Of a DNA stretch of 64,000 nucleotides, positions 56,393 through 64,000 are shown in pieces. Source of the stretch: Chinchilla lanigera (taxonomy: Eukaryota > Chordata > Mammalia > Rodentia > Chinchillidae); NCBI RefSeq assembly GCF_000276665.1, contig NW_004955470.1, forward strand, positions 5,163,497-5,227,496, read 5' to 3'. Under the pieces are notes generated by a model. That model did not search any database. It was not told the DNA's origin and saw only the letters and a program-made list of their open reading frames with translations. The translations under genes were made by a program, and so were the position numbers. Numbering within the stretch: the first letter of the stretch is position 1; each line of letters starts with the position of its first letter.

Positions 56393-56444
56393 TAGAAGAC
56401 TGTAAAAGAGACAGGAAGTACAAAATACAAATGGAACAAATAGG

Positions 56445-57132
56445 AAAGAGCTAGATACAAAATCAACACTCAAAAGTCAATAGCATTCCTGTACACTAAC
56501 AACAAACTCACTCACTGAGAGAGCAATTAGGGAAACCACACCTTTCACAGTAGCATCCAAAAAAACCCCTGAAATATTTAGGAGTCCTACAAAGGAAGTA
56601 AAAGACCTATACAGTGAAAATCACAGTACTCTGAAAAAAGAGATTGAAGAGGATTTCAGAAAAGATATTCCTTGCTCATGGATAGGAAGAACCAACATTG
56701 TAAAAATGGCCATACTCCCAAAACTGCTATACAGATTTAATGCAATGCCAATCAAAATACCATTAATATACCTCACAAATCTAGAGAGGACAGTCCTAAA
56801 GTTAATCTGGAACCAGAAGAGGTCTAGAATAGCAAAAGCAATCCTGAGCAACAAAGGCAAGGTAGGAGGCATGGTACTGGCAAAAAAAAAACCCCAAAAA
56901 ACAACAACAAAAAACCAAACCAAAACAAAACACAGACTTGATGGAACATATTGGAAGATGCAGACACAATTACAAACACACTCAGCAACCTTATCTTTGA
57001 CAAAAGGCCCAAACATGTTCACTGGAAGAAAGATAGTCTCTTTAACAAATGGTGGTGGAAAAACTGGCTTTCTACATGCTAGAGACTAAAACTAGACCCA
57101 TGTCTCTCACCATGCACTAAACTAAACTGGTA
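56445..57132 (+). mobile_element. L1 LINE fragment, ORF2 reverse-transcriptase C-terminal part
   Basis: A 128-codon frame (56706-57089) reads MAILPKLLYRFNAMPIKIPL and LIWNQKRSRIAKAILS, conserved L1 ORF2 segments downstream of the reverse transcriptase core. An internal A-rich run (about 56882-56930) disrupts it. It resumes as FDKRPKHVHW-like sequence in another frame and ends near 57132. Non-autonomous remnant. Confidence 0.93.
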
Positions 57133-57290
57133 AATTTTAATCCAAATATATTAATAATCATTTAAAATGAGAATGGTTTAAACACATAATTAAATGAGAC
57201 TGAATGAAAAAGAAGGCTTCAAATATATGCTGTTTATGATAAACTCACTTTAAGTATAAAGACACACATACATTAAAAGGATAAATGAAA
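57133..57290 (+). mobile_element. L1 LINE fragment, ORF2 endonuclease region (left half)
   Basis: GAATGGTTTAAACACATAAT, GATAAACTCACTTTAAGTAT and AAAGACACACATACATTAAA correspond to the ORF2 endonuclease part. Since this part should precede reverse transcriptase in an intact L1, it belongs to a separate or rearranged copy. A MER2 element interrupts it. Confidence 0.8.
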
Positions 57291-57610
57291 ACGTTCAAGT
57301 TGAGTATTCCTTATCTGAAATGCTTGGGATATTTTGGATTCCTTTTTTTTCCAAAGTCTGGAATATTTATATATACATAACGCTATATTTTAGGGATGGG
57401 ACTCAAGTCCAAACACGAAATTCACTTACGTTTCATATATTCCTTACCCACATAGCCCGAAGGTAATTTTGTGCACTATTTTAAATAATTCTGCATATTA
57501 AGGAGTTTGTGTACATTTGACCATCAGAGGTCAGGTGTGGAATTCTCCACTCAAAAAGTTTCAGATTTTGCAGTATTTTGGATTTCAGATTAAGGACGGC
57601 CAACATGTAC
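57291..57610 (+). mobile_element. MER2-type (TcMar-Tigger) DNA transposon inside L1
   Basis: TTCAAGTTGAGTATTCCTTA, TGAAATGCTTGGGATATTTT, AAACACGAAATTCACTTACG and AGCCCGAAGGTAATTTTGTG follow MER2 order. The right end is eroded. L1 sequence resumes immediately as TACCATGACAATAG, so this insertion is later than that L1. Confidence 0.88.
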
Positions 57611-58030
57611 CATGACAATAGTAATCAAAAGAAAAGCCTGAGTAATGGGATAGTAATAAAATAGAAAAGCTATTTTAATTTTAAAGTAAACTTCAGAACA
57701 AGGGTGATTATTGAGGACAAAGACAGTGATAAAGAGTCAGTTCCCCAAGAAGAGAAGACAATCCTATGTGACTGTACCTCACAACAGGGACTTCAAAATG
57801 TACAATGTGAAACTGATAGATTTGGGTGGAGAAAGAGATATATCTACAATTATAGCTGGAGCGTTCAATACTCCTCTTTCATGAACAATAGAACAAGTAG
57901 CAGAAAAATCAATGAAGCATAAAGGACCCAGCAACATTGTCAAACAATCTGGTCCAATGACATTGACAAACCATTCCACCCAACAACAGCCCTTCCTGGA
58001 GCATGTGGAACATTCACCAGGAACATGTTC
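57606..58030 (+). mobile_element. L1 LINE fragment, ORF2 endonuclease region (right half)
   Basis: AGTAATCAAAAGAAAAGCCT, CCCCAAGAAGAGAAGACAAT, CAACAGGGACTTCAAAATGT, TCTACAATTATAGCTGGAGC, CACCCAACAACAGCCC and ATGTGGAACATTCACCAGGA are all in L1 endonuclease order. Frameshifts and stops throughout. Confidence 0.9.
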
Positions 58031-58203
58031 TGTGAAATGCCAGTGTAAAGGCTGTACTCCACATACCAGGCACTTCTGATCTGACCTGCGTCAGAATAAC
58101 AGCCTTTCTAGTTCGACAAATCTCCCTATGTCCTCCCTCCCACCCCCGCCCCTCCACTCCCATTGAGATCCTTTGGTCTGCACTCTGACAGGCAGAGAGG
58201 AGG

Positions 58204-58243
58204 GTGTGTGTGTGTATGTGTCTGTGTGTGTGTGTGTGTGTGT
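58204..58243 (+). repeat. (GT)n microsatellite, imperfect
   Basis: GT repeats with TATG and CT interruptions; about 40 bases. Confidence 0.95.
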
Positions 58244-58299
58244 CCAAAATGGTGTTTTGTTACAGACTGGCCCCACATGGAATCCTTCACGTAGCTAAA

Positions 58300-58420
58300 T
58301 ATCTTGTTTATTCATCCATTCAATAGGCATTAACTGAGTGCCTACTTTGTAGCAGGCACACCACTATGACCACTGCTGACGGGGACACACAGTGACAGAT
58401 GGCACTGCCTGGGCTGCTTT
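58300..58420 (-). repeat. L2 LINE 3' end fragment
   Basis: TTCATCCATTCAATAGGCAT, ACTGAGTGCCTACTTTGTAG and CAGGCACACC are antisense L2 3'-end words. Confidence 0.7.
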
Positions 58421-58439
58421 GGAATGGAGCCTTTTGAAG

Positions 58440-60940
58440 ACTAAGCCAGGCAGTAGCCTGGGAACTAGTAGTGAGATAGAAACTAAAGTTATTGGGAATT
58501 GGGGGAAGGGAATTTTAAAAAAAACAGGGATTACTATCTTAACAAATGACTGTGCCAGAAGGAGCAAAGCTTTTGCTCACACGAGCACGGTGGTCTATTT
58601 GTCACTTAACACCAAGGTTCAGAGTTGATGAGGTCTAACAGGTCACCTCTCCCAGACCAGAGAACGAACCCCAAGCCTGAATGTCAACCCCACTAGATGT
58701 AGGTAATAGGATTTTATTTTCTCTTAATTCTATAGGCTAGGGGTTAGAAATAAAAGCATGGGTAATGTTGGTTTCTTCTGAGTAGGTAGATGGCCACCTT
58801 CTCCCTGAGGTCTCAGGACACGGGGCATCCTGCATCAGGGCCCACCTTAGTGATTCCATTTTGAATCATGAATGACCCCTTTCATGGCTCTATCTCCAAA
58901 TCCAGTTGCATACTGATGTGCTGAGAGGCAGGAACGCAACATACACACTGGAAGGGACACAATTCAGCCTGATGTTTTGGAAGCCAAGCACCCCATGGGG
59001 AGAGATCATAAAGAGAAGAGAGCTCCGCCCGCCTGTTACGGCCCGTGCTCGGGTGTCCGCTAGATGCAGTCTGTATAGGCCGTGTTGCTACAACCCACTC
59101 ACCAGGACCCTGGATGTCCCAGGATATGTCTAGCTCTAGTCACTCCCAGGAAAGCCTGCGCCCTACTTGGCCACACTGAATTTAGTGCCCAGCCCTGTCT
59201 CTTTGTGAACTCCTGGAGTGCTGAGTGTTTTAGCACCATGGGTGGGCAGTGCTCTGAGAAGACAGGACAACTTGAAGACACGGATGCCCTAACTCAGCAT
59301 CCTTGCAGATGTCCAGCCTCTGCCTTGGTCACAATAGGACCCTGGGCAGCCGACCTGGGGGGCACCTGACCTTCACAGATGAGATGGGGAATGGGGCGTT
59401 TGGGCAGAGTCATAAGGAACACAATCTGATCATCTCCCTCTGTCCCCTCCTTGGGAACAAAGACTGAGACTCTAAATGTAAAGGCCTCTGCTTCTGAAAG
59501 TTTGGGTTTAATTTATCTAATGGACTCCCCAGTGATCCGCTTCTGGTTTTCTTTGTCTCAGTAGAAAATTCTGCATTTTCCTAAATTCAGTACCAGAATT
59601 CTCATCCCCATGGGGAATCGTTCAGGAACAACTTGTTTTTCTTTGGATAGTGGGCGAAAAGTGAAACTTCTGTTTTCTGCAACCGTAGTAGCAACTGTCA
59701 AATGAGGGCCTCAGCAGGGAGGACCACACAGGCTGTAAGGCCTCTAGCCTCCCTGCAAATACCGCAGCGTGCCTCAGGAGAGGTTAACAAGCAAGCTCTT
59801 GAAGAACACCCCGACAACCAGCCTGCTATAATCATCTTCTGGGCACCACCAACACACCTCCCTTTTATTTCCATGCTAGTAAGGATAATTTCCCAACGGA
59901 GAAGGTATGAAGGAAGTTGGACAAGGCATAAAAAGCAAACGTCAACCACTGCCCAAACACTTGTGCATTGCCCAAAATACACGCATTCGGCTTCCATTAT
60001 TTCTGCTGTTTGGGCCTAAGATGCCTGCACACCGAAGATTATTTTCATCTACCAAGGAATAAATAACATACCCTTCCACATGGGAGAGACACAGGAGGAG
60101 CTGGACGTTCCAGGGGTGGGTTGGCAAGTAGCGCTGTACCCTCCTCCTGCCAAGCACAACTGGGGAGAGGAAGCTGGAGGCCCCATCTTGGGACTTGTGG
60201 GTTCGGCGTGGTCATAAGCAGCTTTCCAAGCACACTGGATAATGATTGCTGCATGAAAGCCTGTCAGGATCAACACCCGGATGATTGCTTCTTAGTAATC
60301 AAGAGTGTGCAGAGCAGTATGTGAAACGCTTCTGCCGTAGGATGCTGCATGCCGTACAGTTCTAGACATGGATAGCTGCAGGGCAGGGAGCCTTGCAGGA
60401 CCAACATCTTGAAAGGGCAAAGAGCGGTCCCGCATCCTAGAGTGATGCCCACCCTCCTTCAGCTTGCTCACCTTGGAAGGAAGCGGCTCGCTCCTGACCT
60501 GGCAAAGCTATCCCACACCGCACAACTCGGAGTTTATACACTTGCTCCTTTATCCTTCTTTGAACTTTCATTTACAGTTCCGGTTTGTTCTCTGTGGAGT
60601 GATGCAGAATGAATCACTTTCTTCTGCTTTCAAACATCTTTTGAAGATACCTCTCCTGCTTCTCTTCCATGTCTCTGAGCCAAGCGTCTTCCTCCCTGCC
60701 CCGCTGCCTCTCCCGTGGAAGACTTCCTCTCTTGGCATCCTGGCTGTCCTCCCTCCTTTGAGCCTTCTCTAGAAAGTCAGGGGCTTGTATGCAGGGTGCA
60801 CTTCACTTCTACCCACATTCCAGCAGCCAGACTCATTTGGGTACCACACGTAGGTAGCGTGTGCACCGAGCAGGGAGGAGTGTGAGTTGTGCTCCCTCGC
60901 CGGGCATCTGCTTCCAGAAACGCTGCCGCCACCATATGCA
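58440..60940. other. Intergenic, nothing recognised
   Basis: About 2.5 kb without recognisable repeat or exon. Frames of up to 105 codons (for example 59702-60019) are paired with opposite-strand frames and have no family resemblance. Confidence 0.45.
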
Positions 60941-60943
60941 AAG

Positions 60944-61348
60944 TGTTCTGGCTTAAATACGAAGCAGCCCCCAGAAGGCTCACTGTGTTGAAGGCTTGGT
61001 TTCCAATTAATGGACTTTTGGGGAGTGATTGGATCACAGGGGCTCGAATCTCATCGATGGACTCATCCACCGATGAATTCCTAGCTCCATGGGCTTCCTG
61101 GGAAGTGGGTCCTAATTGACGAAGGCGAGTCCCTGGGGGCAGCTCTCTCTGTGCTTCCTGGATGCTACAAGGTGGGCAGGTTTGCTCTGAAATGCTCTTC
61201 AGCCATGACTTTTCTGCCTTGACATAGGCTGAAAGCATTGGAGCCAGCCAATCTTGCACTGAAACCTCTGCAACTGTCACCCAAAATAAATCTTTCCTTA
61301 AGTTTTTCTCATGTATTCTGTCACAGCAATGAAAACCAGACTAACACA
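60944..61348 (+). mobile_element. MaLR solo LTR, first of a pair
   Basis: Starts TGTTCTGGCTTAAATACG and ends CCAGACTAACACA. Landmarks GGGGAGTGATTGGATCACAG, CCAAAATAAATCTTTCC and GTATTCTGTCACAGCAATG. Flanks CAAAG (60939-60943) and CTAAG beyond the second LTR differ at one base. Confidence 0.88.
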
Positions 61349-61353
61349 CTAGG

Positions 61354-61726
61354 TGTTAAGGTTTGTGTCTGGATGTCCCCCTCAAAGCTTCATGTGGTCA
61401 TGGGGCGGTTTTCCAGAGTTTGTGGTTGACTCATGGTCCAATGCTGGCATTATGGGTGTGAGTGCTACGCCCACCCTAGGGTGGGTATCCTGCATACAAG
61501 GTAAGGGACAGAAAGTCTTCTCTCCACTCCTCCCCTTTTGCTTTTATTGCTTTTGCTGATTTCTACCACCATGAGTTGTTGCCCTCTGCCATGTACCACC
61601 CTGCCTTGGAGCCAGCTGAGTATTGACTGAGCCCTCCAGAAACTGTGAGCTAAATAAACCTTTCCCTTCCTTAATTTTGGGTGTCAGGTATTTTGTCCCA
61701 GCAATGAGAGAACAGCAACTAAAACA
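61354..61726 (+). mobile_element. MaLR solo LTR, second of a pair
   Basis: Starts TGTTAAGGTTTGTGTCTGG and ends CAGCAACTAAAACA. CTAGG (61349-61353) and CTAAG (61727-61731) are a near-perfect 5-bp duplication. It is a different subfamily from the LTR ending five bases earlier. Confidence 0.9.
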
Positions 61727-61933
61727 CTAAGGGACTCAGAACCTTGACATACATCCTAGGTATCCCTGTTTCCCAGACTAAGACAGGCTGCTATTATAGA
61801 ATAAATTTAAGGGTGTTGAAAAAATTATCTCAGTACTGTGCTTAGGGTTATATTCTAAAGCTGAGCTAAAATATTAACCTTAAAACAAGTAGGGACTTTT
61901 CACTTTCAGATCCAGAAAAAAAATATGAAAACC

Positions 61934-62255
61934 TGTTGCATTAGCCAGCTGTTGCTGTGTAACAAGTTACTCCCAAAACTTTACTGGCTTAAAGCAATAA
62001 ACATTACTTCAGTTTCAGTGGACCAGAGGTTGGGAGAAGCCCAGCTGGGTAGTTTGGCCTAGGCTCTCTCATGAGGCTACAGTCAGTGCATCAGCTGGGC
62101 AGCCATCTTCTGACAGCTTGACTGGGGCTGGAGAAGCCAATCCCAAGAAATTTCAATCACATGGCTGCTGAGTTGGTGCTAGGGGGTCTGAGTCATGTGA
62201 ATGAGCCATTAATTAGAGAGTAGGCTTGAAGGGGGTGGAGGTAATTTTATTTACC
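61934..62255 (-). mobile_element. MLT1-type LTR, minus strand
   Basis: Antisense MLT1 order: GCATTAGCCAGCTGTTGCTG, TGTAACAAGTTACTCCC, GTAGTTTGGCCTAGGCTCTC, CATGAGGCTACAGTCAG and CTTGACTGGGGCTGGAG. Right end eroded. Confidence 0.85.
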
Positions 62256-62259
62256 ACAA

Positions 62260-64000
62260 CTCTCCTCCACGAGATGATTCCTTTTGTTCCAAAGAGCTCC
62301 CTGTTAAGCCTTAAGAGTGGTAAATGAATGTGTTTGAGACAACCAAGAGAAACCTGACCTGCTGGGGTGGCTGACGTCAATGGACTAGGAAGCCAGAAAG
62401 GACTGTATGTCCTGGGGTGTATCTCCTTGTGATTCCACTTCCAAATATTTAATAGACTTGTCCAACAAAGAATGTCAGGAATTCTGCAGACTGCAGACGT
62501 GGCCCTGTTGTAAGGAAGGGCAGTAGCCACCACCAAGAATGCATGATTCCCAAGTGCAAAGGAGGTATAAGATTAGAAGGCCCGTGAGACACGGAGAACA
62601 CTGGACCTTCCCACACAGAATCAGCTGGCGTCCAAGTGGATTTTGTGAAGCTCTCCAAGGTGAAAAGGGACCCTGGGGTTCAACACCACATACACACAGT
62701 ACATGTGTCAGGGTGGTCACAGTCTGTACACCCAGCAACACCCCCACGCCCTTCTCGCTGAACAAAAGCTCAGCACTGACACCTGAACCAAGGGGAAGAG
62801 AGGGGTGCAGCATCCCCATGTAGCAGGGCAAGCATACGGGCAGGCTGTTGTCCTAGCGGTGACTGCGATCACGTGTCAGCTGGACCAAAACTCGGGGTTC
62901 CAGTTTGGAGGAACAATAGCAGCTCAGGGCTGTCAACATTTCACCCTTGCCTGAACCTCTGGCCGGTGAGCCATGCTTCCAAAGCCCTGATCAGCAGTTT
63001 TCTCTTCTCTCCTACAAGTTTATTCCCACCCACACACAAACTTGCTCTTGTGTGTCTGCTCTAACAAACAAATAAAACTGCTGCCCACACAACCCCTCCT
63101 TCTACTCTCATCACACGCAGTTTCTTGGAAGTGGGTTTCAGCTGGCAGCAACAGGCTTGGACCTCTTGTACCTGACTTCTGCCCCCCACACTCCACGTGA
63201 AGGGCTCTTGTGAAGGTCAGCTGTGACTTCTGGGTGTCCAATGCCAATGGCTATTCCTGTTCTCCTCTGAGCTGATCCTTTCCTAGACGGCTGATTAATC
63301 CTTTTCCCTTCCAGCACTTTGTTTCTTACCTTGCTCTGGGCCGCTTCTTTTCTTGCTCCCTTCCCACAGACCTTTTCTCTGGACTCCTCGCTGGAATAAC
63401 TGGGATGGACCCAGGGAGCTTTCTCTTCCCTCTTCCAGACCCTGAATTCCTATCCCATCCAAACAGTGCTGACTCCCAACTTTACAACTTGATCGACTTG
63501 GTATTTCCATTTAGATGCTTAATGGGAAAACTGAAGAGGAGCTCCTTTCTATGGGTTCTGCTCTGGGCCCCCATTTCTGTAACGGGCGCCCCCCATTCAC
63601 CCGGGAGCCTCCCTAGGAAAAGGCAATTACCATGATCAATTTGGATGGGAGAAAAATCTGCCCCAGGACCTTTTCAGTAAGAGTAGACTCTATAAAGTTG
63701 TTTAGTGCTAAAAACTAGAAAAAAGAATTTTCATAAAGATGAAGAATAAATAAAAGTAGCGGTCCTTAAGACACATGAAATCAAATTACAGTATATGACC
63801 CTGTATCAGTTCCGATTCCAGCTATACAAATTCCATGGAGACTGGCTTATTCAAAGGAACAAATGGAACCTGTTTTCAAAAAGTAAAGAAATATATAACT
63901 GAGACACAATTCTGAGATTCCAAATAAATGCCTCTGCCTGGCTTCTCCATATTCTGCATTTGTGGTTCACTGTAGATATTGCACTCATAACCTGGTTTTC
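62260..64000. other. Intergenic, nothing recognised
   Basis: No repeat or exon was recognised. In mammals the next gene on this side of MGAT4A is expected to be CRACDL (KIAA1211L) on the minus strand. I see none of its coding sequence here, so its 3' end probably lies beyond the window. Confidence 0.45.

Noticed and set aside
56706..57089. Independent 128-codon gene
   Set aside because: The peptide is L1 ORF2 sequence.
60777..61280. 167-codon minus-strand frame
   Set aside because: More than half lies in antisense to a MaLR LTR (60944-61348).

Overview
The window is mammalian nuclear DNA, almost certainly from a rodent outside the mouse-rat group. The evidence is dozens of 7SL-derived B1 SINEs, tRNA-derived ID elements (internal promoter, two with intact target-site duplications), and hybrids in which a B1 is followed by an ID-like unit in the same orientation (B1-dID). 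These sit on a background of ancient mammalian repeats: MIR, L2, MER5A, MER2, MLT1/MaLR LTRs and old L1. A beaver/kangaroo-rat type rodent (Castorimorpha) fits best, but that placement is inference.

Gene content is low. The only protein-coding sequence I can name is on the minus strand at the left: the first coding exon of MGAT4A (GnT-IVa, a Golgi N-glycan branching enzyme). It encodes the 31-residue N-terminus with its signal anchor, ends at a canonical splice donor (1791/1790) and begins at a strong acceptor (2124/2125). Its leader carries two tiny upstream ORFs whose stop codons overlap the next ATG. About 4.5 kb upstream is a CpG island broken by a 313-base assembly gap (6575-6887). The right flank has minus-strand CCAAT and GC boxes, and the left flank has a possible exon-1 splice donor. 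I read this as the MGAT4A promoter and non-coding exon 1, most of which is hidden by the gap.

From about 7.4 kb to the end, roughly 57 kb, the window looks like intergenic DNA upstream of MGAT4A. It is layered with repeats: L2 and MIR (7.6-17.4 kb); two related ERVK-like LTRs at 18.86 and 36.40 kb; an oppositely oriented ERV LTR beside a MaLR LTR with a perfect 5-bp duplication (19.6-20.4 kb); a probable decayed processed pseudogene of an unrecognised gene (about 22.0-24.5 kb); mariner 3' ends in inverted orientation (29.2-29.8 kb); a 77-bp minisatellite (40.65-40.9 kb); a three-LTR nest (48.59-49.77 kb); a mosaic of L1 fragments interrupted by a retrocopied mRNA 3' end and by a MER2 transposon (54.8-58.0 kb); and two MaLR LTRs back to back (60.9-61.7 kb).

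I found no previously undescribed gene system, no CRISPR array and no functional tRNA or rRNA gene. The most biologically interesting item is the chained uORF arrangement in front of the MGAT4A start codon. The best structural items are the nested LTRs and the inverted mariner pair.
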